Source: Pseudoxanthomonas sp. SE1 (GTDB lineage: Bacteria; Pseudomonadota; Gammaproteobacteria; Xanthomonadales; Xanthomonadaceae). From it: a DNA stretch of 64,000 nt. Below are positions 1-9,153 of the stretch, piece by piece. Position 1 is the stretch's first letter. The number at the start of each line of letters is the position of its first letter. The stretch covers positions 1,603,001 through 1,667,000 of the forward strand of contig NZ_CP113783.1 in NCBI RefSeq assembly GCF_029542205.1. Direction: 5' to 3'. Below the pieces are notes generated by a model. The model did not search any database. It was not told the DNA's origin and worked only from the letters and a program-made list of their open reading frames with translations. A program made the translations under genes and the position numbers.

Positions 1-2
1 CG

Positions 3-161
3 CCGTCCGGCTGCCGCATGGGCATCTGCAATACCTGCGCCTGCGGCAAGTCCGCGGGCAGCACGCGCCACCTGCCCAGTGGCGACCTGATGCACGAGCC
101 CACCCAGGCGTTGAAGCTGTGCATCCACAGCGCCGCCACCGACATCGAGCTGGATCTGTAA
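3..161 (+). CDS. Ferredoxin-type 2Fe-2S domain, C-terminal end of an oxidoreductase (partial)
   Basis: The window opens inside this gene; the last 52 codons and a TAA stop are visible. They encode a plant-type 2Fe-2S ferredoxin fold: a C-x4-C-x2-C cluster loop (CRMGICNTC) followed about 30 residues later by the fourth ligand in LKLC. Proteins ending this way are usually flavin/ferredoxin reductases that pass NAD(P)H electrons to a partner. The stop overlaps the next ATG by one base (TAATG), so the pair is almost certainly translationally coupled. This suggests it is the electron donor for the following desaturase, as known for the DesC-DesB pair in Pseudomonas. The reductase part lies outside the window, so the parent family is an inference. 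Confidence 0.85.
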   Translation, partial: PSGCRMGICNTCACGKSAGSTRHLPSGDLMHEPTQALKLCIHSAATDIELDL

Positions 162-1321
162 TGACGACCCTTACCTCCCCCCGCAACCGCAGTCTCACCA
201 CCGACGAACTGGATCGCTTCGGCGAGGAGCTGGATGCCCTGCGTGCGCGTACCGTGGCCACGCTGGGCCAGCGTGATGCACGCTATATCCGCAACGTGGT
301 CAAAGCGGTGCGGTACGCCAACCTGACCGGCCGCGTGCTGCTGCTCGCCGCCGCGATCGCCGGTGGCCTCTGGCTGGCCGACAGCGCGGTGGGCTGGCTG
401 TTCTGGGTGCTGTGGGCGCTGGGCGCACTGTCGCTGGGCCTGGGCAAGATCCTCGACAACATGGAACTGGGCCACAACGTCATCCATGGCCAGTACGACT
501 GGCTGGGCGACCCGCAGCTCAACGGCAAGACCTACGACTGGGACATCGTTGCCACCAGCGAGAACTGGCGGCACACGCACAATTTCCGTCACCACACGTA
601 TACCAACGTGCGGGGCATGGACGACGACATCGGCTATGGCCTGCTGCGCATCTTCCCGGAGCAGAAGTGGAAGCCGTTCTACCTGGCGCAGCCGGTGGTC
701 GCGGTGGTGTTCGCGCTGCTGTTCCAGTGGGGCATCGCCATCCAGGACCTCAAGCTGGGCCGCTGGTGGCACGGCAAGATGACCACCCAGCAGCTGCGCC
801 GCAAGTCCGCACCGGTGGTGCGCAAGATGGGGCGCCAGCTGGCCAAGGATTACGTGATCTATCCGGCGCTGGCCGGGCCTTTCTTCCTGCCGGTACTGCT
901 GGGCAACCTGGTGGCCAACGGCCTGCGCAACGTATGGACCTACGTGATCATCTTCTGCGGGCACTTCACCGCCAATGCGGAAACATTCCCCAAGGAATGC
1001 ATCAAGAACGAGTCGCGTGGCCACTGGTACCTGCGCCAGTTGCGTGGTTCGTCCAACCTGCGCGGCGGATTCCTGATCAACGTGCTGTCGGGCAACCTGA
1101 GCCACCAGATCGAGCACCATTTCTTCCCCGACATCCCGGCCAACCGTTACGCCGAGATGGCACGCGAAGTGCGCGCGATCTGCGCCCGCTACGGCCAGCA
1201 CTACAACACCGGCACGCTGCTCACGCAGTTCGGGCAGGTCTGCTGGCGCATCGTGCGGCATGCCTTCCCCAGCCGGCCGCGACGCGCGATGGCGCTGGTC
1301 CAGGCGGAAGCCGTCGCCTAA
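161..1321 (+). CDS. Membrane fatty acid desaturase (acyl-CoA delta-9 type)
   Basis: A 386-residue integral membrane desaturase that would introduce a cis double bond into acyl chains, using electrons from the upstream ferredoxin-reductase. The three histidine boxes of the di-iron site are present: H105-NVI-H109, H138-THNFR-HH145 and HQIEHH at 315-320. Hydrophobic segments lie at about 57-72 and 77-95, with more between boxes 2 and 3. The start is set at the ATG overlapping the upstream stop; a longer frame upstream would only re-read the ferredoxin region. Length matches DesB-like acyl-CoA desaturases (about 390 residues). Substrate and double-bond position cannot be read from the sequence. 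Confidence 0.9.
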   Translation: MTTLTSPRNRSLTTDELDRFGEELDALRARTVATLGQRDARYIRNVVKAVRYANLTGRVLLLAAAIAGGLWLADSAVGWLFWVLWALGALSLGLGKILDNMELGHNVIHGQYDWLGDPQLNGKTYDWDIVATSENWRHTHNFRHHTYTNVRGMDDDIGYGLLRIFPEQKWKPFYLAQPVVAVVFALLFQWGIAIQDLKLGRWWHGKMTTQQLRRKSAPVVRKMGRQLAKDYVIYPALAGPFFLPVLLGNLVANGLRNVWTYVIIFCGHFTANAETFPKECIKNESRGHWYLRQLRGSSNLRGGFLINVLSGNLSHQIEHHFFPDIPANRYAEMAREVRAICARYGQHYNTGTLLTQFGQVCWRIVRHAFPSRPRRAMALVQAEAVA

Positions 1322-1324
1322 GGG

Positions 1325-1711
1325 CTACGCGGCGCCGCCCGGTGGTGCCACGGCACGCGCCGCACGCGCGATGTCGCGCCTGAGTCGCCATTCGGCAAAG
1401 AACGAAGCGGCGATCAGGCCCGTACCCAGCAGGCACAGCCACTGGAACCAGGGATTCTCGAAGACCTCGTCGGCCAGGTCGCTGTCCTGCAACTGGAGGC
1501 GCAGCAGGCGTACTTCCGTGGCCAGTGCGTCCGATCCGGATTCGCCACGATGAGCGGCTTCCTCCGCCTGCAACGCCAGGCGCGCCATTGCCGCGTGTCC
1601 TGTGGGGTCAGTGTCTTCACGACGTTCCACCGTGACGACCAGTGCGCTGGTCAGCAGGATCAGCGTGGTGCCCAGGCCACGCAGCAAGGGTGGGAGTGAC
1701 TCATGGATCAT
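1325..1711 (-). CDS. Hypothetical inner-membrane protein with two membrane segments
   Basis: Encodes 128 residues with a hydrophobic segment near the N-terminus (about 12-27), a charged, Ala/Glu/Arg-rich helical middle that would sit in the periplasm, and a second segment at about 85-103 (WLCLLGTGLIAASFFAEW). The C-terminal tail is Arg/Ala-rich. It ends three bases from the desaturase stop on the opposite strand. No family is recognised. The hairpin-like two-TM topology with a long soluble linker suggests a small envelope protein; no function can be assigned. Confidence 0.55.
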   Translation of the reverse strand: MIHESLPPLLRGLGTTLILLTSALVVTVERREDTDPTGHAAMARLALQAEEAAHRGESGSDALATEVRLLRLQLQDSDLADEVFENPWFQWLCLLGTGLIAASFFAEWRLRRDIARAARAVAPPGGAA

Positions 1712-1785
1712 GCGCGGGCTCCGGCTCTGGTCCGCCGCATCCTAGTCCAAGCAACAAGGGAATGGCGGATGCGATCCGCGCACGG

Positions 1786-3567
1786 TCAATCCAGAAACTG
1801 CAGTCGCGCAAGCTCGGCGTAAAGGCCATCCTGCGCCAGCAGTTCCGCGTGCGTGCCCTGCGCGACGATGCGGCCCCGGTCCATCACCACGATGCGATCG
1901 GCCTTCAACACGGTGGCCAGCCGGTGCGCGATGACCAATGTGGTGCGGCCGTCCATCAACCTTTCCAGCGCCTGCTGCACTGCGCGCTCGCTCTGCGCGT
2001 CCAGGGCACTGGTGGCTTCGTCCAGCAGCAGGATGGGGGCGTCCTTCAACAGGGCGCGGGCGATGGCGATGCGCTGCTGCTGGCCACCCGACAGGCGTGC
2101 GCCACGCTCGCCGAGCTGGCTGTCGAAGCCGCCCGGCAGTTCGCGGATGAAGTCCTCGGCCTCGGCGGCTTCGGCGGCCGCCTGCAGCTCGGCATCGGTG
2201 GCATCCAGCTTGCCGTAGCGGATGTTCTCCGCTGCGCTGGCCGCGAAGATGGTCGGTTGCTGCGGCACCAGTGCGATGTGTTCGCGCAACTGCGCCGGGT
2301 CGAGTTCACGCAGGTCCACGCCATCGATGCGCACGCCGCCCGTTTGCGCATCATGGAAGCGAAGCAGCATCGAGAACACCGTGCTTTTGCCGGCGCCGGA
2401 CGGGCCGACCAGGGCCACGGTTTCGCCTGGATTGACGGTGAGGTCGAAGCCATCCAGTGCGGGAAGATCGGGGCGCGACGGGTAGTGGAACGAGACGTTG
2501 TCGAAGCGGATCTCGCCGTTGACCGGCTGCGGCAATGTGCGTGGTTGTGTCGGCGCCTGGATGGCAGGTGTTTCGCCCAGCAACTCCGCGATGCGGCCCA
2601 TGCCGCCGGCCGCGCGTTGCAGTTCGTTCCATACCTCGGCCAGTGCACCGACCGATCCACCGCCGATCAGCGCGTACAGCACGAACTGGCCCAGCGTGCC
2701 GGCGCTCATCGTGCCGTCGATCACGTCATGCGCGCCCGACCAGAGCACGAGCGTGATCGCGCCGAAGATCAGGGTGATGGCCGCGGCGGTCACCCATGCC
2801 TGCGCGCGGATGCGCTTGCGGGCGGTTTCCACCGCGGTCGCGATGGCGGCACCGAAGCGGCCGCGTTCGTACGGCTCGCGTGCGTGCGCCTGCACCGTGC
2901 GGACGGCGCTCAGGGTTTCGCTGGCCAGCGTGTTGGCATCGGCCACGCGGTCCTGGCTGGCGCGCGACGCTTTCTCCAGCCGGCGGGCACCCAGCACGAT
3001 GGGCAGTACCGCCAGGGGGATGCCGATCAGTGCGAAGGCCGCCAGTCGGGGGCTGGTGACGAACAGCATCGCCAGGCTGCCGATCACGGTGACGCTGCTG
3101 CGCAGCGCTACCGACATGCTGGTGGCTACCACCGTGCGCAGCAGCTCGCTGTCGGCGGAGAGTCGCGATACGAGTTCGCCGGAGCGGCTGCGGTCATGGA
3201 ATTCGGCGTCCAGTCCGATCAGGTGGCCGTACAACTGACCGCGCAGGTCCGCCACGACCTTTTCGCCCAGCAGCGACACGAAGTAGAAGCGCGCCGCGCT
3301 GGCCAGCGCCAGCACGACAGCCACCACGAACAGGAACAGGAACGCACGGTTGATGTTCGCGCCGTCGGTAAAGCCGTTGTCGATCATCTGCCGGAAGGCG
3401 ACCGGCAGGCTCAGCGTCGCCGCAGACGCCAGCGCCAGCGCCAGTAGCCACGCGGTGAACAGGCCGCCGTGCTGGCGCACGAAGGGCCACAGGGCACGCA
3501 GGGTGCCCAGCTTGGCCTTGGCTTTGGACGAGGGAGTACCGTCCGGCGTCTCGAGCGGGGTGTTCAT
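1786..3567 (-). CDS. ABC exporter, fused transmembrane and ATPase half-transporter (MsbA/BmrA type)
   Basis: A 593-residue ABC half-transporter that should homodimerise and export lipids or hydrophobic drugs. Residues 25-315 form the type IV exporter membrane domain (segments at about 37-58, 75-97, 155-171, 178-194, 257-277 and 290-310). Residues 350-593 form the nucleotide-binding domain with Walker A GPSGAGKS (388-395), signature LSGGQ (492-496), Walker B ILLLDE (512-517) and a switch His in IAHRL. Walker B is directly followed by ATSALD, typical of functional exporters. Other MsbA-like proteins share this architecture; without a neighbouring lpxK there is no reason to call it the essential lipid A flippase. 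Confidence 0.92.
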   Translation of the reverse strand: MNTPLETPDGTPSSKAKAKLGTLRALWPFVRQHGGLFTAWLLALALASAATLSLPVAFRQMIDNGFTDGANINRAFLFLFVVAVVLALASAARFYFVSLLGEKVVADLRGQLYGHLIGLDAEFHDRSRSGELVSRLSADSELLRTVVATSMSVALRSSVTVIGSLAMLFVTSPRLAAFALIGIPLAVLPIVLGARRLEKASRASQDRVADANTLASETLSAVRTVQAHAREPYERGRFGAAIATAVETARKRIRAQAWVTAAAITLIFGAITLVLWSGAHDVIDGTMSAGTLGQFVLYALIGGGSVGALAEVWNELQRAAGGMGRIAELLGETPAIQAPTQPRTLPQPVNGEIRFDNVSFHYPSRPDLPALDGFDLTVNPGETVALVGPSGAGKSTVFSMLLRFHDAQTGGVRIDGVDLRELDPAQLREHIALVPQQPTIFAASAAENIRYGKLDATDAELQAAAEAAEAEDFIRELPGGFDSQLGERGARLSGGQQQRIAIARALLKDAPILLLDEATSALDAQSERAVQQALERLMDGRTTLVIAHRLATVLKADRIVVMDRGRIVAQGTHAELLAQDGLYAELARLQFLD

Positions 3568-3591
3568 CGGGGATCCGTTCTCAAAGCGGTT

Positions 3592-3654
3592 GTGGAAGGG
3601 GCTTCAGCCCCGACCAGGCCGCTGCGCTTCCCTCGTGCCGGAAGCCCTTTCCAC
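3592..3654. repeat. REP-like inverted pair, GTGG family B
   Basis: Between the ABC exporter start and the YigZ gene lies a repeat beginning with GTGG and containing a GGGGCTTCAGCCCC hairpin (3592-3615). A degenerate inverted copy, GGAAGCCCTTTCCAC, ends at 3654. The 5-prime GTGG tetranucleotide followed by a GC hairpin is the signature of REP elements moved by RAYT transposases. This family differs from the GTAGGAGCGACGTAAGTCGC family found four times elsewhere in the window. Confidence 0.6.
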
Positions 3655-3677
3655 AAACACCTGTGCAGCCCGGGCGA

Positions 3678-4265
3678 TCACACCGGATCGACAACGCGTA
3701 CCCGATTACGGGTGGCGTCGCGCAGATGGTTTTTCAAGGCGTCGGCGCGATCCGCCGGCAGTTCCAGCGTCAGCAAGGCTCCGTTCTCGTCGAACGATTC
3801 CTGCAGCCTGGTCGCCAGATGCGGCGCGAGCGCGGCATGCACCGCACCCAGATCGTCGAACAGGCAGGCCAGCACCAGGTGCGTGGTGGCCACGAGTGCC
3901 TGCCTTGGGGCCGTACGCAGGCATTCCGCCGCTGCACCGCCATACGCCCGTACCAGTCCACCCGCGCCCAGTTTGATGCCACCGTACCAGCGCGTCACCA
4001 CGACAACGATGCGATCGAAACCCTGGCCGTCGATGGCAGCCAGGATCGGCCGGCCCGCGGTGCCCGAGGGCTCGCCGTCATCGCTGGACCGGTATTCGCC
4101 GCCGATCCGGTAGGCCCAGCAGTTATGCGTCGCGGCGGGATCGCCGACCTCGCGCAGGAAGGCGAGCGCGCCGTCGGTATCGGTGACGGGGGCGGCCTGT
4201 GCCAGGAAACGGCTGTGCTTCACCTCCAGCACTTGGGAGGCGCGCGCGGCGAGGGTGTGGCTCAC
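3678..4265 (-). CDS. yigZ: YigZ/IMPACT family protein
   Basis: Encodes 195 residues starting at a GTG. The N-terminal Impact domain (UPF0029) carries the conserved SDDGEPSGTAG at 61-71 and TRWYGGIKLG-x-GGLVRAY at 91-108. A C-terminal ferredoxin-like DUF1949 half follows. The E. coli homologue has an RNase-like fold and eukaryotic IMPACT relates to translational control, but the bacterial role is unsettled. The GTG is preferred because the upstream gene's TGA in its restored frame overlaps it (GTGA), and because residues before it read as out-of-frame Arg/Pro-rich sequence. Confidence 0.85.
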   Translation of the reverse strand: MSHTLAARASQVLEVKHSRFLAQAAPVTDTDGALAFLREVGDPAATHNCWAYRIGGEYRSSDDGEPSGTAGRPILAAIDGQGFDRIVVVVTRWYGGIKLGAGGLVRAYGGAAAECLRTAPRQALVATTHLVLACLFDDLGAVHAALAPHLATRLQESFDENGALLTLELPADRADALKNHLRDATRNRVRVVDPV

Positions 4266-5406
4266 GGCGTGCCGAGCAGGGGACGCAGGTCGTCCGGGAC
4301 ACGCTGGAACGGGTGCTCCTGCACGAACAGCTGCAGGCTGCGCAGCGCATTGGCGTTGTCGCCCAGGTCGCGGCGCAGGCGGATGCGGTCGAGCCATTCG
4401 TCGGGAGGCAATCGCGTGTCCGCGTCGACGGGTAGCTGCAGGTCGGTGCGCCGAAGGGCGGTGCGTGCGGCACTGGGCTGGGTGCTGCGGCACTGGCGGC
4501 CAGGGCGGGCGGGGGCGGTGGGGCGGCGGCTGCAGTTGCAGCTACCGGTGCCCCGTCCTGCGCACGGGCCTGGCGTTCGCGCGTCCTCACGCGACTGCCG
4601 GTCACGGAGATGGTGTCGAGGGTGCGGCTTTCATTCGCTGCTGCCTGCTTGCGCTCCTCCTCGTACCGGATGCGCTGTTCCTCTTGTTGCTGGATCGCCG
4701 CACGATGTTGCGTCTGCGCTCCCGTGACGGCTTCCGGGACGTCCGCAGCCATGGCTGCCGGCGGCGCGTACGCGTCCATTTCGGCCGGGAAGGCCTGGGG
4801 TGCGGCCGGTTGCTCGCGCGGCGATGTCTCCTCGGCTGAAGGCAGGCCCGGAACAGCGGGAATCAGCGCAAGGGGGCTGCGCTTCGGCACGGCTTCCTGG
4901 CGCGCGGCCGCTTCCGCGTTCTTGCGCGCCGGGCCGGACGGCGTGGCGTCGCGTTCGATGGCGGCGGATGGCGAAGGAGGTTGTATGGCCTTTGTCGCGG
5001 CGGCAGGTTCCGTCGCCACGATCGCGGGCGGAGGAGCGAGCGATTCGACGGCGGGCGCGGCGGCATCCGCGGCGGCGACATCGGCGTCCTCGCCGATCAG
5101 CTGGGCCGAGCGCTGCGTCTGTGCCGGGGCTTCGCTGGCCACCGGAATGTCGTGGCTGGGGCGAAGCTGCCAGGCGATGCCGGCGGCCAGCAGCACGGAT
5201 GCCGCCACGCCCATGCCCAGCGGCCAACGACGGCGGTTTGGCGGCACCGCGCCGCCTCGTGACGGCGTGTCCTCCACCGCCGCCCGCGCGGCGTCCAGGA
5301 TGCGCGCATCCAGCTCCGGCGACGGCGCACCGTGCGGTCCCAGCCGGGACAGCGACTGCGCCAGCGCGCGTTCTTCGGGCGTCAGGGGCTCGTGGGGCGT
5401 CTTCAT
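4262..5406 (-). CDS. Putative anti-sigma-factor-like single-pass membrane protein, interrupted by a frameshift
   Basis: Starts with an ATGA overlap with the sigma factor stop, the classic ECF sigma/anti-sigma arrangement. Residues 1-60 are soluble, one membrane helix sits at about 62-80 (WPLGMGVAASVLLAAGIAW), then a long Ala/Pro/Glu-rich periplasmic linker, a coiled segment (about 232-258) and a TonB-plug-like LDTISVTGSRVR at 263-274. After a Pro-rich run (about residue 300) the frame becomes implausible. The adjacent frame instead gives a natural helical tail, DEWLDRIRLRRDLGDNANAL, through to RPLLGTP and a TGA at 4262-4264 overlapping yigZ. A one-base loss in the C-rich tract around 4440-4530 (or a read error) would explain this. 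No zinc-finger ZAS motif is seen, so anti-sigma function is by context. Confidence 0.65.
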
Positions 5407-5963
5407 TGATTCAATCTCGTCCGCAACCGGTCCATCGCATAGCGCAGGCGCGATTTCACGGTTTCCCGGCCCACGCCGGTGATGTCGCCGATTTCCTCCA
5501 GGGTCAGTTCCTGCTCCAGCCGGAGCAGCACGACCTCGCGCTGTTCCGGCGGCAGTTCATCCATGGCCAGCTGCAGCTGCCGCCGCTGCTCGAACTCGGA
5601 GAGCTGGCGCTCCGGGGTATCCGGGTCCGGAACGCGTGCGGTCCGCTCGTCCGCATCCACGGGCGCGGCGGGTCGATGCTTCGACGCGCGCCAGTGGTCG
5701 TTCAACCGATTGTGCGCGATCCGGTACAGCCACGTCCCGAACGCCGCCTCCGGTTTCCACCCCTGGCGCGCGCTGATCACGCGTTGCCAGGTGTCCTGGA
5801 AGAACTCGTCGGCCAGTGCAGGGTCGCGAAGGTGGCGCAACAGGAACCGGTACAGCGGCCCGCGATGGCGCGCGTAGAGCTGTTCGAAGGCCGACGCATC
5901 GCCGGCGGCGTAGGCCAGCATCAGGGTCTCGTCGGCGGGTTCTGCGAGGTCGTTCACCGACAC
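5403..5963 (-). CDS. ECF-type RNA polymerase sigma factor
   Basis: A 186-residue sigma-70 family protein of the extracytoplasmic function class. Region 2 spans about 20-94 (core binding and -10 recognition; FGTWLYRIAHNRLNDHWR is the 2.3/2.4 helix). Region 4 spans about 125-180 (LPPEQREVVLLRLEQELTLE, then the helix-turn-helix EEIGDITGVGRETVKSRLRYA). There is no region 3. A GTG at 5961-5963 is taken as start because upstream residues are low-complexity Pro/Arg and not part of region 2; the frame stays open to 6092, so a longer form is possible. Its stop overlaps the following membrane-protein gene by 4 nt, suggesting co-regulation with that partner. Confidence 0.85.
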   Translation of the reverse strand: MSVNDLAEPADETLMLAYAAGDASAFEQLYARHRGPLYRFLLRHLRDPALADEFFQDTWQRVISARQGWKPEAAFGTWLYRIAHNRLNDHWRASKHRPAAPVDADERTARVPDPDTPERQLSEFEQRRQLQLAMDELPPEQREVVLLRLEQELTLEEIGDITGVGRETVKSRLRYAMDRLRTRLNQ

Positions 5964-6219
5964 CAGCGTAAGCCGTCCGCGCACGCCCGTGAAGTCGGGG
6001 CGGGGCCGCGGCGCCGACACGTTCAGTGATCGACGCCCGTCGGGGATCGTGGTCGGGTGGGTCAAGGCGGCAGGGGGAACGGGGCGGGGCACACGTTTTC
6101 AAACGCGCGACGGGCCTTGAAGGGGTTGCCCTGGCCGTTTCCGTTCAGGGGGGCACAGGCGGTATGCTCGCCGCGGGGGACTTCCAGACACCACGCACCG
6201 ACTCGGTCGGGACAAGGGC

Positions 6220-9126
6220 ATGCCTACGCCATCGATCAGCGCCGACAACCCGGCCAGCGCAGACGCCTCGCCGGCGGACCGGATTGCGTCGATCCTGCGC
6301 GGGCTGCTGCCGGCCGGCGCTGAACTGGCGCTCAGCTGGCGCGACTGGGCGCTGGGCAACGACAGCGGTGCCACGCCGGGGGCTTCCGGTGCGCTGAAGC
6401 GCCGCGCCGAGCATGCGCTCGCCGAAACGCAGGTGGAGCACGATGGCCCCGTGCAGCGCACCTACGCGTGGGACAACGCCGATGGCACTGCGCGCGTTGC
6501 GCTGGCGCTGGCATTGCCGCACCCGCTGGCGGCGCCGGAGGAAGATGCGTGGCTGTCGCTGGCCCGCACGCTGCTGGTGACCTCGCTGGATGCCGCGCGC
6601 GCGCAGGCGCGCATCGTTTCGCTGGAAAAATCCAAGCGGCTTCAGCAGGCGCTCTACGAAATCGCCGACCTGGCCGGTGCCGACCTCGAGATGCCGGAGA
6701 TGCTCCGCCGCATCCACGCGGTGGTGAACTCGCTGATGTATGCCGAGAACTGCTACATCGTGCTGTACGACGACCAGCGCCGTTCGGTCCGCTTTCTTTA
6801 CTTCGCCGACCAGCGCGATCCCTATGTCGCCGAACCCGAGCGCGAGTTCGGCGAGGAGGAAATGGCCAACAGCATGACCTTCGCGCTGCTGCGCCATGGC
6901 CAGCCGCTGCGCGGACCGTCGGCCGTCATCCGGCAGAAGCTGGGCGTGATGCGCGATCCCTCGCATGGCCCGGACAGTCTGGACTGGCTGGGTGTGCCGA
7001 TGCGCCGGGACGACCGGGTCTGCGGCGCCATCGTCGTGCAGAGCTACGACGCGCCGGCGAGTTATGCCGACGAGGATCGCGCGCTGCTCGGCTATGTGGC
7101 ACAGCACATCCTGACCGCGCTGGATCGCAAGCACGCGCACGTGGAACTGGAGCACCGCGTGGCGGTGCGCACGCACGAACTGCAGCGCGCCAACCGCGAG
7201 CTGCAGGCCGAGATCATGGAGCGCAAGCGCGCGGAGAAGCTGCAGCGCGCATTGTTCCGCATCACCGACCTGGCCATCACATCGGAGAGTCTGGAGCGCT
7301 TCTACGCCGATGTGCACGTGGTGGTCGATGAGCTGATCAATGCGCGCAATTTCTACATCGCCCTGATTTCGGACGATGGCGAGCAACTGGCCTTTCCGTA
7401 CTCGATCGACGAACGCGACCCGATGCGCAAGTCGCGGCGCATGACCAACGGGTTGACCGAGTACGTCATCGCCACCGGTCGGCCGCTGCTGGCCGACCGC
7501 GAGGTGATCGGCCAACTGGCGGAGCAGGGCAAGCTCCTGCAGCACGGTCCACCCGCGTACAGCTGGCTGGGTGTGCCGCTGTTCCGCGGCGAAGACGTGG
7601 TCGGCACGGTAGTGGTGCAGAGCTACACCGAAGAAGTGAAGTTCACTTCGCACGACCAGAACCTGTTGACCTTCGTCGCGCACCACATCGGCAACGGCCT
7701 GGACCGGCAGCGCGCGCAGGAGCGCCTGCGCAGTGCGCACGCGGAACTGGAGCGCAGGGTCGACGAGCGCACGCGCGAGCTGGCCGAGGCGAACCACCAG
7801 TTGCGTGCGCAGATCGGCGAGCGCCTGCGCGCCGAACAGCAGCTGACGTACCAGGCGACGCACGACGCACTCACGGGGCTGCCCAACCGCCCACACCTGC
7901 TGGATCGGCTGTCGGCTGCCATCGACCGCGCGCGCCATGGCGACGGCCAGGCCTTCGCGGTGCTGTTCCTCGACCTGGACCGGTTCAAGCTGGTCAACGA
8001 CAGCATGGGGCACGCGGCGGGCGACGAACTGCTGGTGGAAGTCGCCCGACGCATCATCATGAGCGTGCGTGACGACGACGTGGTCTCGCGCCTGGGGGGC
8101 GACGAGTTCGCACTGCTGGTCGAGTATGCGGATGGCGTGGAGAACGTACGCGACTTCGCCCAGCGCCTGCTGGCGTTGCTGGGGCGGCCGATGTGGGTGG
8201 CGGGGCGCGAACTGTTTCCCTCCGCCAGCCTGGGCATCGCCGTCTGGCACCCGCGCTACCGGAATGGCGAGGAGTTGCTGCGCGATGCCGACGCTGCGAT
8301 GTACCGCGCCAAGGAACAGGGGCGCGACCGTTGCGCCCTGTTCGACGAGGCCATGCGCGAAGCGGCGATGCAGAGCCTGGACCTGGAGGCCGACCTGCGC
8401 CGCGCGATCAACCATCGCGACTTCCTGCCGTTCTACCAGCCCATCCGTCGCATGGACGACGGGCGGGTGATCGGCCATGAAGCGCTGCTGCGCTGGCAGC
8501 ACGAACGGCGCGGGCTGCTGCTGCCGGCGGAGTTCATCGGGTTGGGCGAGGACAGCGGACTGATCGAGCAGGTCGATTGGCTGTTGTACGAGCAGGTGGT
8601 ACGGCAGATCGCGCGTGGCGTGGAGGGCTACATCTCGGTCAACGTGTCGCCACGGCATTTCCGTTCGCCCGATTTCGGCGATCGTCTGCTGGCGATGTTC
8701 GAAGCGCATGGCGCGGATCCCGCACGGTTGCGGCTGGAGATCACCGAGGTGGCGCTGCTGGATGATGCCCCACGCACATTGCGCATCCTGCGCACGCTGC
8801 GCCAGCACGGCATCCTGGCGCAGTTGGACGACTTCGGCACGGGCTTCTCGGCGTTGTCCTACCTGCACCGTTTCCCGATCTCGGTGCTCAAGATCGATCG
8901 CAGTTTCGTCTCCGGGCTGGGCAGCGAAGCGCGGCCGGAAAGCCTGGCGCTGGTGCGCGCGATCCTGGCGCTGGCGGGTACGCTGGGCATCGAGACCATC
9001 GCCGAGGGCGTTGAAACCGAAGAGCAGCGAAAGACGTTGATCGAACTGGGCTGCCTGCTCGGCCAGGGCTACCTGCTGGGACGGCCGGCAGCGCAGATGG
9101 AGGCGGTGGCGGCCGACGTCGCCTGA
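6220..9126 (+). CDS. GAF-GAF-GGDEF-EAL bifunctional cyclic-di-GMP enzyme
   Basis: A 968-residue cytosolic signalling protein. After a variable N-terminus come two homologous GAF domains (about 145-310 and 345-510), each preceded by LQ(Q/R)AL and followed by coiled coils (ELQRANRELQAEIMERKR and RELAEANHQLRAQIGERLR). The GGDEF domain (about 545-710) has an intact GGDEF signature (about 626) and an RDDD inhibitory I-site exactly five residues before it. The EAL domain (about 725-960) retains EALLRW (E about 754), NVS, LEITE, DDFGTG, KIDRSF and AEGVET, so all metal and catalytic positions look competent. Both synthesis and hydrolysis of c-di-GMP are therefore possible, with GAF ligands as the likely switch. 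The gene stands alone. Confidence 0.93.
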   Translation: MPTPSISADNPASADASPADRIASILRGLLPAGAELALSWRDWALGNDSGATPGASGALKRRAEHALAETQVEHDGPVQRTYAWDNADGTARVALALALPHPLAAPEEDAWLSLARTLLVTSLDAARAQARIVSLEKSKRLQQALYEIADLAGADLEMPEMLRRIHAVVNSLMYAENCYIVLYDDQRRSVRFLYFADQRDPYVAEPEREFGEEEMANSMTFALLRHGQPLRGPSAVIRQKLGVMRDPSHGPDSLDWLGVPMRRDDRVCGAIVVQSYDAPASYADEDRALLGYVAQHILTALDRKHAHVELEHRVAVRTHELQRANRELQAEIMERKRAEKLQRALFRITDLAITSESLERFYADVHVVVDELINARNFYIALISDDGEQLAFPYSIDERDPMRKSRRMTNGLTEYVIATGRPLLADREVIGQLAEQGKLLQHGPPAYSWLGVPLFRGEDVVGTVVVQSYTEEVKFTSHDQNLLTFVAHHIGNGLDRQRAQERLRSAHAELERRVDERTRELAEANHQLRAQIGERLRAEQQLTYQATHDALTGLPNRPHLLDRLSAAIDRARHGDGQAFAVLFLDLDRFKLVNDSMGHAAGDELLVEVARRIIMSVRDDDVVSRLGGDEFALLVEYADGVENVRDFAQRLLALLGRPMWVAGRELFPSASLGIAVWHPRYRNGEELLRDADAAMYRAKEQGRDRCALFDEAMREAAMQSLDLEADLRRAINHRDFLPFYQPIRRMDDGRVIGHEALLRWQHERRGLLLPAEFIGLGEDSGLIEQVDWLLYEQVVRQIARGVEGYISVNVSPRHFRSPDFGDRLLAMFEAHGADPARLRLEITEVALLDDAPRTLRILRTLRQHGILAQLDDFGTGFSALSYLHRFPISVLKIDRSFVSGLGSEARPESLALVRAILALAGTLGIETIAEGVETEEQRKTLIELGCLLGQGYLLGRPAAQMEAVAADVA

Positions 9127-9153
9127 GCCCTGTGATTCGCTGCACACGCCGTG

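Noticed and set aside
1642..3447. A 601-codon plus-strand frame opposite the ABC exporter
   Set aside because: The minus strand encodes Walker A, signature and Walker B motifs; this frame is a shadow.
6145..9147. A 1000-codon minus-strand frame opposite the GGDEF-EAL gene
   Set aside because: The plus-strand protein contains intact GGDEF and EAL motifs; the antisense product shows none.
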